Shown one piece after another: positions 35,869-45,364 of a stretch of 64,000 bases of DNA. The notes beneath the pieces were generated by a model. That model did no database searches. It was not told the DNA's origin and worked only from the letters and a program-made list of their open reading frames with translations. Within the stretch, counting starts at the first letter, position 1. The number at the start of each line of letters is the position of its first letter. The stretch is from an uncultured Verrucomicrobiales bacterium. GTDB lineage: Bacteria > Verrucomicrobiota > Verrucomicrobiia > Verrucomicrobiales > DEV007. The DNA is taken from assembly GCA_943789025.1 (NCBI GenBank), contig CALSSN010000009.1, positions 62,001-126,000 of the forward strand. The letters are read 5' to 3'. A program made the translations under genes and the position numbers.

Positions 35869-36145
35869 GTCAACGGAGTGCAGGTGCTAATCATGCGAAA
35901 AATAGCAGAATCAACCAATGCTCACCCTCTATTTGTCATACCCCTGGGTAATTAGAGAGAAAAAGGTCGACATTTTGCACGGGCACTCTGAGGTGTTTTT
36001 CGTATAGAGTATCGTAAATCCTGCGCTAGATTGGCCTCTCGTCTGCTTTTCCCGTAATCTCCTGACCGCAGAACCTGAGTGTTTCAGGAACTTGCTTTAA
36101 AAGTCCGACGTTTATAAGACTCACCTCAACAATGAGAGAAAAGCA

Positions 36146-36454
36146 ATGAACCCAGCAAAGAAAGCATACTTGGAACGCATACGCTCTGAATCATCATACC
36201 CAACCTTCCGGTCATTGGTGAAGGTCATAGCAGTTATTCTTTACACGTTTGGAGTGATTGTTCTCGTCGCATCACTTATTATTGGGCTGATGGCCATGGC
36301 GAATTCGGTTGAGCACGGTGCGGGCATTATCTTTGGAGGTTTGATTCTTGGTATATCACAAATTATTACCGGTAAGGTTTTTCAAGAGACATCTTATATG
36401 CTTACAGATATTGCTGATAGTATAACGGATCTTAATTGTAGGTACGAGCAGTAG
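36146..36454 (+). CDS. Small membrane protein, hypothetical
   Basis: Two hydrophobic segments (VIAVILYTFGVIVLVASLIIGLMAM; GIIFGGLILGISQIITG). Confidence 0.55.
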   Translation: MNPAKKAYLERIRSESSYPTFRSLVKVIAVILYTFGVIVLVASLIIGLMAMANSVEHGAGIIFGGLILGISQIITGKVFQETSYMLTDIADSITDLNCRYEQ

Positions 36455-36489
36455 TAGGAAGGCCTTCTTTGGTAAGAGTTATGTAACTT

Positions 36490-36888
36490 GTCTGCAGTGA
36501 ACCCCGAGAGCATTCATTCCATTCCTTGCCGAAGCCGAAACCTGTTTCCGCTCCGGGGACTACGAGGGAGCCAATGGCTACCTGGAGCAGATGCCCGATA
36601 TCGACCGTATCGAGCCAGAAGTCATCGATCTGGAGCATCGCCTAATCCCCAAAACAGGCGAGTGGGAGAAGGCTCGGCGATTCTCCAATGTCATGGAGTT
36701 CGCAGTGCACGACCAGCACAGGATCACAGCGGCAGAGTTCCGGGTCGAGTGGGCCGCATACTGGATGGAGCGAGGGAAAGAAGAGCCTCGCCATGGAACA
36801 GCTACAGCAGGCATCTAAGCTCTGGCCGCCTATCCGGCAGCAGATTATTGACGACCCGAGGCTGGAGGGGGTATTTGGGGCGAATTAA
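36490..36888 (+). pseudogene. TPR-like protein fragment, frameshifted
   Basis: AETCFRSGDYEGANGYLEQMPDIDRIEPEVIDLEHRLIPKTGEWEKARRF... then, after a shift, LAMEQLQQASKLWPPIRQQIIDDPRLEGVFGAN. Confidence 0.45.
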
Positions 36889-37206
36889 GGTGCGCAGGCG
36901 ATGCTCCCACTGAGATTCTAGGCAACCCTCTTGATTGCCCTCGCATTCGGCCATCTTTTTTAGCTATTCTATTCCCAGCGAGTTCTGAGCCGTTCTTCTT
37001 TATTGGGATTTGCTAAATTCTCGGATAGCTAAGGGATCATATCAGAAGCACCGTAGATTGCTGATAATCAAGATAATTGAGCTTTTACACCAGACGACAA
37101 GGAATTAGTTAACTTATTGATGGTCAATGACTAAGACTCTAAGAATGGCTCTGGCGACAATTTTCTTGTGAAAAAATAGCATTCGCTACATGCTCTATTT
37201 ATACTG

Positions 37207-37674
37207 TTCGGCTTAGAAAATATTCCCGATTTTGTAATCTACAAAACGAGAGTTGAGACGATTATCGTAGCGACCACCCCAAAATAGAGAACCCATGAGA
37301 AAAGCAATTATAGTCGCGCTGGATGTCAATGCGCTTGCTGGAAGGAAGAAGGAGCAAGCTTCTGGAAATGCGCTCAATGAACTAAACCAGTATCTAGATG
37401 AGGGTTGGAAGGTACACAATTCCATTCCCATGAGCGGGACTGGACATGGACTCCAATCTGTCACTATCGTCATTTTGGAAAAGGACTGAAGCGATTCGTA
37501 TGAGCTCCCTGACAAATGCTGACCGTGCCGATCGGCCTCTCCGATAAACAAGATGCCGAACAAGGCGTGGCTACCAACAGGCTGCCCACCGCGAGGCGAA
37601 AGCGACATGACAATTCAACCATCAACCGTGAAATCGGAGCGCGCTCCCAGGCAGCCTGTGGCAGCACTCATTCG
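37207..37674 (+). mobile_element. Integron gene cassette 1 (left boundary inferred from GTTCGGC at 37206)
   Basis: Bounded by G|TTCGGC motifs; one small ORF followed by attC 37555-37680. Confidence 0.7.
37295..37489 (+). CDS. Cassette protein 1, short DUF4177-like hypothetical
   Basis: MRKAIIVALDVNALAG...LNELNQYLDEGWKVHNSIPMSGTGHGLQSVTIVILEKD. Confidence 0.6.
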   Translation: MRKAIIVALDVNALAGRKKEQASGNALNELNQYLDEGWKVHNSIPMSGTGHGLQSVTIVILEKD

Positions 37675-37680
37675 TTCGGC
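37555..37680 (+). other. attC recombination site (integron cassette)
   Basis: GCCGAAC...GTTCGGC termini; GCTACCAACAGGCTGCC pairs with GGCAGCCTGTGGCAGC; 126 bp. Confidence 0.85.
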
Positions 37681-38262
37681 ATAAAAATTCACGACGATTT
37701 CATCCCGCCTTCATACTGATTTCACATATGAGTGACACCGTTCAACCGATATGAACCAAACAACATCTAATCTAACATATCCCCAGAAAGGGATCACCTC
37801 CATTGCGCATTTTCTCTTTATGGGAACCGGAATTTACGCGCTTGCCTGTGCTCCCGCGATTCTTCTCGCTGAACGGCTCGGTTGGTCGCAGTCTTTTTTT
37901 CACGCTACCCAACTCGTCGCTACGATTCTATGCGTTCCTGCCGCCGCCTGTTTTCTCTTAAATACGCGAGGGTTGCGTTTTAATTGGGCACGCTGTTTTG
38001 CGTTTGTCGCCTGCGTATTGTCTGGCCTCTGGTTGGCGTTTGTTCTTCATGTTTTTCTGACTCTGGATTTCAGCGCGATGGACTGAAGGGAAAAGCTGGG
38101 TCGACGACCTATCCCTGATCAACCCGCGATCAAGAAAACAATAGCCGAACAAGGCGTCGATCCTAACGCCTGACCCGCTGCGAGTTCAACCCGTCATGAC
38201 CATTCAACCATCAACCAAGAAGTCGGAGCACGCCCTCGGTCAGGCGTAGGATGACTTGGACG
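37675..38262 (+). mobile_element. Integron gene cassette 2
   Basis: Between the G|TTCGGC junctions of two attC sites; single ORF in attC orientation. Confidence 0.8.
37751..38086 (+). CDS. Cassette protein 2, hypothetical membrane protein
   Basis: Several hydrophobic segments; single ORF of the cassette. Confidence 0.65.
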   Translation: MNQTTSNLTYPQKGITSIAHFLFMGTGIYALACAPAILLAERLGWSQSFFHATQLVATILCVPAAACFLLNTRGLRFNWARCFAFVACVLSGLWLAFVLHVFLTLDFSAMD

Positions 38263-38268
38263 TTCGGC
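38144..38268 (+). other. attC recombination site (integron cassette)
   Basis: GCCGAAC...GTTCGGC; left TCGATCCTAACGCCTGACC vs reverse complement of right TCATCCTACGCCTGACC; 125 bp. Confidence 0.9.
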
Positions 38269-38277
38269 AAACAAGAA

Positions 38278-38714
38278 TGGGCCCCGCAAAAATTGCCATG
38301 AGACGAAACCGCGATCTGCCGCTAGCCCTCGCTACAATTTTCCTGACTCTCCTGTTGGGCGGATGCCAGACTCCGGATCAGGTATTCTCAGGGTTCCTAT
38401 CGGTCGGTAACGAAGGCAGCGAGACCATATGGGTAGATCGTACAAAAGGCCTTCAGAACGAGATTACCGCGGGCCGAATCGGCGCCCTGCCCAAGCATAC
38501 CTACAAATACTTGCCGCTTGGAAGAATGCCCTTGCCGAACAGCCTCACGATCTATTGGCGAGAAGCCGATGGAGGAGATGTCAGAAGCTCAGTCCTGAAC
38601 TTGGCGGATTTCCAGCCAACAGAGCGATGGATGCCATTGGTTCTAAGCTACAAGAACGGGGCATGGGAAGCGACATTGGTAAAGGAGCGATCTCCAGTAT
38701 GGTCTCTGGATTAG
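38278..38714 (+). CDS. Cassette protein 3, putative lipoprotein
   Basis: ORF MGPAKIAMRRNRDLPLALATIFLTLLLGGCQTPDQ..., lipobox LGGC; directly follows attC 2. Confidence 0.7.
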
Positions 38715-38730
38715 CGAGGAGGCACGCCAT

Positions 38731-38760
38731 GCCGAACAAGCGGATACAGACCAAAGCACA
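38731..38760 (+). other. Truncated attC (5' end only)
   Basis: GCCGAACAAGCGG matches the attC 5' core of the two upstream sites; no GTTCGGC partner found before the next gene. Confidence 0.5.
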
Positions 38761-38796
38761 TGGACCCCGTCCACAAAAACTGACACACTGGATAGC

Positions 38797-39843
38797 ATGA
38801 GAATACTACTGATCCTGATTGCCATGACATCCTGCCTTGCTGCTGAGGTTACCAGCGATGTCGTGGAGAACGACCGCTCGATCACCAGGATCGCCTTTGG
38901 TTCCTGCTACAACCCGCATAAGAAAACAACCCCGATCTTCGACGCGATACTGCAACACGAACCCGATATCTTTATCTTCCTGGGCGACAACATCTACGGC
39001 GACACGGAAGACATGAACCTGCTGAAGACGAGATACCGGAAACTCGGTGCCGTCGAAGGCTACCAGAAATTACGCAGGCAGGCGCAGATACTCGCCACCT
39101 GGGATGACCACGATTACGGAGTCAATGATGGCGGAAAATCCTATCCTAAGCGCGAGGAGTCCCAGCAGGTGTTCCTCGATTTCTTCGGCGACCCGGAGTC
39201 CTCGGTAAGACGCACCAGGCCGGGGATCTACACCTCTTACTCGTTTGGAGAACCGGGCAGGAGGGTTCAGATCATCCTGCTCGACACCCGCTACTTCCGG
39301 GATGAACTCCCTCGTAACGAGGAACTATCGGGGTCCGGCAAGGTCGGCTGGTACACCCCGACCACGGACACCACCAGGACGTTGCTGGGTGATACGCAGT
39401 GGCAGTGGCTGGAGAAACAACTGCAGGTCGAGGCGGATGTCAGGATCATCGCCTCCAGCATCCAGGTTCTCGCCCATGAAAAAGGCATGGAGAACTGGGG
39501 CAACGTGCCCCACGAACAGCAACGGCTCTTCGACTTGCTACAACAACACAAGGCCAACCATACCGTTATGATCTCAGGAGACGTCCACTACACCGAGTTG
39601 TCGAAGGTCATGCTCGGTGACTACCCGCTCTATGACCTGACCAGCAGCGGAATGTCGCACGCCAACACACGCTGGGCAAAGGCCCCCAACTCGTTCCGGG
39701 TCGGCCAATCCCATGGTGAGATCAATGCCGGGCTCATCGAGATTGACTGGGCAAAGCAGTCCCTGACCCTCAATGCCATCAACGGGGAGGGCAGCAAGTT
39801 GATCGAGCACCCGCTGGAGTTCACTGCGCTGGAGTTCGATTAG
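38797..39843 (+). CDS. PhoD-like phosphatase (secreted)
   Basis: ITRIAFGSCYNPHKKTTPIFDAILQHEPDIFIFLGDNIYGDT, ILATWDDHDYGVND, VMISGDVHYTEL. Confidence 0.88.
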   Translation: MRILLILIAMTSCLAAEVTSDVVENDRSITRIAFGSCYNPHKKTTPIFDAILQHEPDIFIFLGDNIYGDTEDMNLLKTRYRKLGAVEGYQKLRRQAQILATWDDHDYGVNDGGKSYPKREESQQVFLDFFGDPESSVRRTRPGIYTSYSFGEPGRRVQIILLDTRYFRDELPRNEELSGSGKVGWYTPTTDTTRTLLGDTQWQWLEKQLQVEADVRIIASSIQVLAHEKGMENWGNVPHEQQRLFDLLQQHKANHTVMISGDVHYTELSKVMLGDYPLYDLTSSGMSHANTRWAKAPNSFRVGQSHGEINAGLIEIDWAKQSLTLNAINGEGSKLIEHPLEFTALEFD

Positions 39844-39943
39844 CCATCAACAACGGGACCAGGCAGAGCGCCGGGGTAAGCATGAGCAGGTGGCTTCTCG
39901 CAATGAAGCAGGCGGTCCGGGCACACCGCACTCCCCGAGCACT

Positions 39944-40456
39944 TCAGGGTTGCCCACGTTTTGGGCTGTGATCCTTGCGGGTGGCGAACGTCGCCCCGAT
40001 CCAGAGGATGCCGCCCACTGCGACCAGTGCGGCGCCGACCGGGGCCAGGTAGAAGAGCAGCACCGCGCTGAGCAGCCCGAGCGGGTGCATGTCGGTCGGC
40101 GGGACGATCCACTCGTAGATGAATGTGATCAGCAGAGAGCATGCAGTCAGCCCGATGAGTGCCCCCCCGAGCCAGCAGGTCAAGATGGCCAGCCGGAGAA
40201 TCCAATCCGAGCTGGTTTTTCTTCCCTCCACAGGTGTCCCGCCGGTTGCCACCATTAGCCTGACCATAGTCCGACCCGACCTGCCTGGCAATCTGCCCGC
40301 ATAGCGCTCAGCTGCCCGCGCCCCTGAAGAGCGCGCACCAATGATTGACCCGCATGGCCTCCCCGGGGTATTAATCAGGTGGCATACCACCCGGCAAGTG
40401 ATGAAAACTCTTTTCCATAAAGCATCCTCCCGCCGCCGGCTCACCCGTGCTTTCAC
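39944..40456 (-). CDS. Hypothetical membrane protein
   Basis: Hydrophobic segments LRLAILTCWLGGALIGLTACSLLITFIYEW and LLSAVLLFYLAPVGAALVAVGGILWIGATF. Confidence 0.5.
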   Translation of the reverse strand: MKARVSRRREDALWKRVFITCRVVCHLINTPGRPCGSIIGARSSGARAAERYAGRLPGRSGRTMVRLMVATGGTPVEGRKTSSDWILRLAILTCWLGGALIGLTACSLLITFIYEWIVPPTDMHPLGLLSAVLLFYLAPVGAALVAVGGILWIGATFATRKDHSPKRGQP

Positions 40457-41475
40457 CCTGCCGCTGGCGCTGACCTGGATCCTGATCGCCAGCCCGCTCC
40501 AGGCTGCCGCACCCGCCGGCTTTGCCGAACCGGTCCGCCTGCGGGCCGGGGATGGCTACGTGAAAACCGAGAGACCCGGCTACGCGTCACCCTGCCTCGC
40601 GGACGTCGACGGCGATGGTGTCACCGAACTGCTGGTAGGCCAGTTCATGCGGGGCAAGATCCGTATCTACGAACCGGTGGCCGACGACCCGTCTAATACC
40701 CGCTATGATGAGGGACGCTGGCTGGAGGCGGATGGGAAAGTCGCCGAGGTTCCCGGTGTCTGGTGATGCACCAGTTCGACGCCACAGTTTGTGGACGTCA
40801 CCGGGGACGGCATCGCGGACATCATCTCGGGCGACTACGTGGCCGATGCGGAACGCAAGCAGGGCCTCGCCTACCAGTATGTGATCGCTGGCAAACCCGA
40901 CGGCAGCTATGCCAGGGCGACACCGATCAAGGCAGCAGACGGCAAGCCACTGGTCCTGCCCGGAATCACCGGCAAGGACCGCTACGACCTTTCCAGCATC
41001 TGCAGCCACCCTTTCGCCTGCGACTGGGACGGGGACGGGGAACCTCGACCTGCTGATTGGCAACTTCCAGGGCACCTTCTACCTCGCGGAAAATACCGGC
41101 AGTGCCGAAGTGCCGTCGTGGAAGGCGCAAGGCGAATGGATCCAGGGCGGTGACGAAAAGCTGCTCGGTCTCGGCCAGCCGAGGATCTACCACAGCGCCC
41201 CCTTCGTCATCGACTGGGATGGCGACGGGGATCTCGACATCATCAGCGGTGACTCCAATGGCGGCGTCTACTGGGCAGAGAATTCAGGCACGCGCGAGGC
41301 ACCAGTGTTCGGCGACTTCCAGGAACTGGTCGCGAAGCCGAAGCAGGCGGACCTGAGCCGTCATATCGACACCGAGGACCAGGTCATTCCCGGAAAGGCC
41401 ACGCGTGTCCGCACCCCCTCCAACCCCGACCGCCAGACGCCGCGGGAGGAACGGGTTGAAAAAGGAAATTCCTAG
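40401..41475 (+). CDS. Secreted FG-GAP/VCBS-repeat protein with an in-frame TGA (40764-40766) and a frameshift near 41040
   Basis: LADVDGDGVTELLVGQFMRGKIRIYEPV, FVDVTGDGIADIISGDYV, DWDGDGDLDIISGDSNGGVYWAENSG. Confidence 0.8.
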
Positions 41476-41479
41476 CAGC

Positions 41480-43126
41480 CCCCCTCCCGGGCGCGCCCGG
41501 GGAAAGACATCGATGAAACTTCCTTGATGGGCGTTCGGCCATCAGGCACGCTGTCGGTGCATCCTGCTGCGAGGCAAGCAATACACCGACTTTACAGTGG
41601 TGCTCCTCGAGCCCGTCTAGCAGCTTGGTGCCGGAGGCCGTGCGTGAAGTCATTGGTGGCGAGCCTGGCACAAGCCAGGCCGACCCCGCATAAGAGAATA
41701 CTCATGCTTTTGCCCCTCCGGGCCGCCGCAGTCAGGATGCACAACCCAGACCCACCGCATCATGACCAGAAAGACCAACCGCAAGCGCAAAAAGAAATCC
41801 GCGTCGAAATCGCCAGCCCCCGCTACCAAGATGAACCCCGACGCCGCCGGCATCGACCTCGGGGCCACGGTCCACTACGTGGCGGTGCCCGCGGATCGCG
41901 ACCCGCAGCCGGTGCGCCACTTCGGAACCCTCACCGAGGATCTCCAGGCACTGGCAGATTGGCTCGGAGCCTGTGAGATCACCACCGTAGCGATGGAGGC
42001 CACCGGGGTCTACTGGATCCCGCTTTTCCAGATCCTGGAGGGCCGCGGCTTCGAGGTCTGCCTGGTCAACGCGCGCCATGTCAAGAACGTGCCAGGGCGC
42101 AAGAGTGACGTGCAGGACTGCCAGTGGCTGCAGTACCTGCACAGCGTGGGATTGCTCAACGCATCCTTCCGGCCGCCCGCCGCAATCTGCGCGGTGCGTT
42201 CCCTGATGCGCCACCGCGAGAGCCTCATGCGCACCAGCTGCGACCACCTCCTGCGCGTCCAAAAGGCGCTCGATCAGATGAACGTGCAGCTGCACCACGC
42301 CGTCACCGACATCACCGGGGTCACCGGCCTCGCGATCCTCGACGCAATCGTGGCGGGCGAGCGCGACGCCAGGGTGCTCGCCGGCCACCGCGACCCCCGC
42401 TGCAAGAAGAGCCAGGCCCAGATCGCCAAGGCGCTGCTGGGCGACTGGCGCGAGGAGCACCTCTTCACCCTGTGCCAGTCCCTCAAGGCGTGGCGCTTCC
42501 ACCAGCAGCTCATGGGCGAGTGCGAACAACAGATCGACAAACACATGGGTTCTCTGGAAGATCGCAGCGACGGACCGCCCCCGCCGTCGGTCAAAAAGAG
42601 CATCAAGCCGCCAGAGCAACCGATGCGTCAGCACCTCTTCTCCAAGTTCGGGGTCGACCTGACCGCCGTCGAAGGCGTGAGCATCCAGACATCCCTGGCA
42701 TTCCTCGCAGAAGTAGGCACCGACGTGGGCAAGTTCGCCACCGCCGAACACTTCGCCTCGTGGCTGGGCCTGTGCCCCGACAACCGCATCACCGGCGGGC
42801 GCACCCACGCGGCCCACACCCGCAAGGTCAGCAACCGTCTCGCCACCGCCCTTCGCATGGCCGCCCAGTCGTTCCATCGGTCGAAGTCCTCGCTAGGCGA
42901 CTGGTTCCGCCGCATCCGCGCCAAGCTCGGGACCAAAGCCGCCGTCACCGCCGCCGCACACAAACTGGCCCGCATCCTCTACGCCATGGTAAAACACCGC
43001 ACCCCCTTCGACCCCGACCGCATCGGCAACCCCGAGCAGGCCCGCGCAAGAAAAGAACGCTTCCTGCGCCGCCAGGCAGAGCAACTCGGGTTCGCCTTGA
43101 CTCCCGTGGAGGGGGAAGTTTCATAA
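41480..43126 (+). mobile_element. IS110-family element (boundaries approximate)
   Basis: IS110-type recombinase with ~280 bp 5' noncoding leader. Confidence 0.7.
41762..43126 (+). CDS. IS110-family DEDD transposase/recombinase
   Basis: AGIDLGATVHYVAV, TVAMEATGVYWIPLFQILEGRGFEVCLVNARHVKNVPGRKSDVQDCQWLQYLHSVGLL, and C-terminal GVSIQTSLAFLAEVGTDVGKFATAEHFASWLGLCPDNRITGG. Confidence 0.93.
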   Translation: MTRKTNRKRKKKSASKSPAPATKMNPDAAGIDLGATVHYVAVPADRDPQPVRHFGTLTEDLQALADWLGACEITTVAMEATGVYWIPLFQILEGRGFEVCLVNARHVKNVPGRKSDVQDCQWLQYLHSVGLLNASFRPPAAICAVRSLMRHRESLMRTSCDHLLRVQKALDQMNVQLHHAVTDITGVTGLAILDAIVAGERDARVLAGHRDPRCKKSQAQIAKALLGDWREEHLFTLCQSLKAWRFHQQLMGECEQQIDKHMGSLEDRSDGPPPPSVKKSIKPPEQPMRQHLFSKFGVDLTAVEGVSIQTSLAFLAEVGTDVGKFATAEHFASWLGLCPDNRITGGRTHAAHTRKVSNRLATALRMAAQSFHRSKSSLGDWFRRIRAKLGTKAAVTAAAHKLARILYAMVKHRTPFDPDRIGNPEQARARKERFLRRQAEQLGFALTPVEGEVS

Positions 43127-43166
43127 GAGAGAGAGCCAATGACGAGGCTTTGAAATTTTCCCAATC

Positions 43167-43943
43167 ATGATTCAAATAGCGGCCCCTTCGACGGCATTTC
43201 TTCTCGCATTGTTTTTACGCCGTGCCGAGGTGATTTGCGACGTGGGCTCGTGTGATGGGGATGCCGCCAGGCGGTTCAAGCGATGGTTTCCAAAGTCGAG
43301 AGTGGTGGCTTTTGAGGCTAACCCCGATAACGCGGCGTTAATCGCACGCCGGGAACAGGAGTCTCCGTTGGGTATCGAGCTCCGGCATCATGCGGTCTGG
43401 AATAAAAATCAGACTTTGACCTTCAACATCGAACAAGTGCCCGCCGGCGAAGAGTGGCGGCAAGGCAGCAGTTCCTTACTCCAGAAACAAAATGACAGTT
43501 TATTGGACCGAGTTGTGGAGGTTCAAGCCCATCGTCTTGACGAAGTAATTGATGACCTTTCCGAAAAGGATCGTATCGCTCTTTGGATGGATGTTGAAGG
43601 AGTTGCCTATGAAGTCCTGGAAGGCCTCGAAGGTATAGCTCGCCGGATTACGGTCATTAATGTGGAAGTCGAGCTTGAGGCGGTCTGGGAGGGACAGCGA
43701 CTAAAGACAGATATTGTGGTCTTGATGGATCGGCTAGGATTCGAGTGCATCATGGCAAGCCCTCCATCCGGGTCACAGCAGGACCTGCTCTTTGTGAACC
43801 GACGAAATTTCCTCCGAACCGGATTTGGTCTTCGCGCGTTCCAAATTCTGTCGCTTGCTGCTGTGACGCCTCAGCCTAAATCAGACAAAACCCGATTGCC
43901 TGCTATTGAGTTCCTGACCACCATCAGGAACCACAATGACTAA
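43167..43943 (+). CDS. FkbM-family methyltransferase, 3' end interrupted by an IS3-family element at 43862
   Basis: VICDVGSCDGDAARRFKRWFPKSRVVAFEANPDNAALI...; excising 43862-45257 restores ...LSLAAAKAHSALLPLLLWRNRRISTAKK* ending at 45330. Confidence 0.85.
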   Translation: MIQIAAPSTAFLLALFLRRAEVICDVGSCDGDAARRFKRWFPKSRVVAFEANPDNAALIARREQESPLGIELRHHAVWNKNQTLTFNIEQVPAGEEWRQGSSSLLQKQNDSLLDRVVEVQAHRLDEVIDDLSEKDRIALWMDVEGVAYEVLEGLEGIARRITVINVEVELEAVWEGQRLKTDIVVLMDRLGFECIMASPPSGSQQDLLFVNRRNFLRTGFGLRAFQILSLAAVTPQPKSDKTRLPAIEFLTTIRNHND

Positions 43944-44244
43944 AAGAAAAAGACGACAGTTCAGCGCGGAGGAAAAAGTCAGAATCCTCCGCCTCCACCT
44001 CCTCGAAGGCACCCCCGTCAGCGAGGTCTGCGCCTCTCAGGAAATCAGCCCAACCCTCTTCTACCAGTGGCAGAAGACCCTTTTCGAGGAAGGGGCTGCC
44101 GCCTTTGATCGCGCACGCAGACGCCCCGACCCGAAGGATCGTGAGATCGGCCAGCTTAAAGAGGAGCTCACTCGCAAGGTGGCCGTCATCGGCGAGCTTG
44201 CACAGGAGCTGGTAGAGGCAAAAAAGCCACTTGGGGGATCGTGA
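43936..44244 (+). CDS. IS3-family transposase OrfA
   Basis: MTKRKRRQFSAEEKVRILRLHLLEGTPVSEVCASQEISPTLFYQWQ. Confidence 0.9.
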   Translation: MTKRKRRQFSAEEKVRILRLHLLEGTPVSEVCASQEISPTLFYQWQKTLFEEGAAAFDRARRRPDPKDREIGQLKEELTRKVAVIGELAQELVEAKKPLGGS

Positions 44245-45218
44245 AGGGACGCTGGGTCGAGCCCGATCTGCGCGACGAGGTCGTCGACAGGATCGAGGCC
44301 TGGCACACTCTCACCGCGATCCCCCGCACTTCCTTGCTTTCCTGGGCCGCCATTCGGCGTGCCACCTACTACGACTGGAGCGGCCGTCAGGGCTTGGCCA
44401 ACCGACATAACCCGCCGCCCCACCAGTCCCACTGGACTCTGCCGCAGGAGCGGGAGGCCGTGCTCACGTATGCCCGGGAGCACCCCGGCGAGGGCTACCG
44501 CAGGCTGACCTACATGATGATCGATGCCGACGTAGCTTACCTCTCGCCCGCGACCGCCTACCGCATCCTTTCCGGTGAGGGGATGCTCGGGCGGCCGCCG
44601 AAACCCTCGAAGAAAGGCACCGGCTTCCACCAGCCTTCGGCGGCTCACCGGCACTGGCATATCGACTTCACCTACCTCAACTTGTCGGGAACTTTTCATT
44701 TCCTCTGCGCCATCCTCGATGGCTACAGCCGAGCCATCCTCTCCTGGGACATCGCCCCCACGATGACCTCTGAGGACGCACAGATCGTCCTCCAGCGAGC
44801 CCGCGAGGCCTTTCCCGATGCCCGCCCGAGGGTCATAAGCGACAACGGCAAGCAGTTCGTGGGACGGGAGTTTACCAGCCTTCTGAAAACAGCCGACTTC
44901 ACCCGGGCTACCACCTCACCTTACTATCCCCAGTCCAACGGCAAGATCGAGCGCTTCAACGGCAGCCTCAAAAATGAGTGCATCTACCCCACCACCCCGC
45001 TCACCCTGGAAGATGCCAAGCGGGTCGTCTCAGGCTATGTCGACCATTACAACAACGTCCGTCTACACTCAGCCATCGGCTACGTCCCGCCCGCAGCCGT
45101 CCTCGAAGGGCGCCGGGACGCCATTCACGAACAGCGGGACAAAAAGCTTGCCAAAGCTCGACTCCATAGGATAGAAATCTCAGACAACAAGAACCTTCAG
45201 GACTCAATAGCAGCGTAG
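44241..45218 (+). CDS. IS3-family transposase OrfB (DDE)
   Basis: WHIDFTYLNLSGTFHFLCAILDGYSRAILSW, VISDNGKQFVGREF, SNGKIERFNGSLKNE. Confidence 0.92.
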   Translation: MKGRWVEPDLRDEVVDRIEAWHTLTAIPRTSLLSWAAIRRATYYDWSGRQGLANRHNPPPHQSHWTLPQEREAVLTYAREHPGEGYRRLTYMMIDADVAYLSPATAYRILSGEGMLGRPPKPSKKGTGFHQPSAAHRHWHIDFTYLNLSGTFHFLCAILDGYSRAILSWDIAPTMTSEDAQIVLQRAREAFPDARPRVISDNGKQFVGREFTSLLKTADFTRATTSPYYPQSNGKIERFNGSLKNECIYPTTPLTLEDAKRVVSGYVDHYNNVRLHSAIGYVPPAAVLEGRRDAIHEQRDKKLAKARLHRIEISDNKNLQDSIAA

Positions 45219-45364
45219 CCTTGCCTTTGTCCGATTCAGGGTGAACCAGTACACTGCTGCCAAAGCGCATTCTGCCCTTCTTCCCCTCTTACTTTGGAGA
45301 AATCGACGGATCTCTACTGCCAAGAAATAGATTTGCGGTGACGAATATTTGATCTCGAAGGAGA

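Larger units (their letters stand above)
43862..45253 (+). mobile_element. IS3-family element, 1392 bp, with terminal inverted repeats and 4-bp TSD (CTGC)
   Basis: Left TGTGACGCCTCAGCCTAAATCAGACAAA, right TTTGTCCGATTCAGGGTGAACCAGTACA; flanking CTGC at 43858-43861 and 45254-45257. Confidence 0.85.

Noticed and set aside
40523-40535. GCCGAAC inside the FG-GAP gene as an attC core
   Set aside because: Within conserved coding sequence and no downstream GTTCGGC at attC distance.
41526-41540. GTTCGGC near the IS110 left end as another attC core
   Set aside because: No paired GCCGAAC with complementary arms nearby; likely chance.
42124-43170. 348-aa ORF overlapping the IS110 transposase in another frame
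   Set aside because: Arg/Pro-rich shadow ORF of the IS110 gene; no domain signature.
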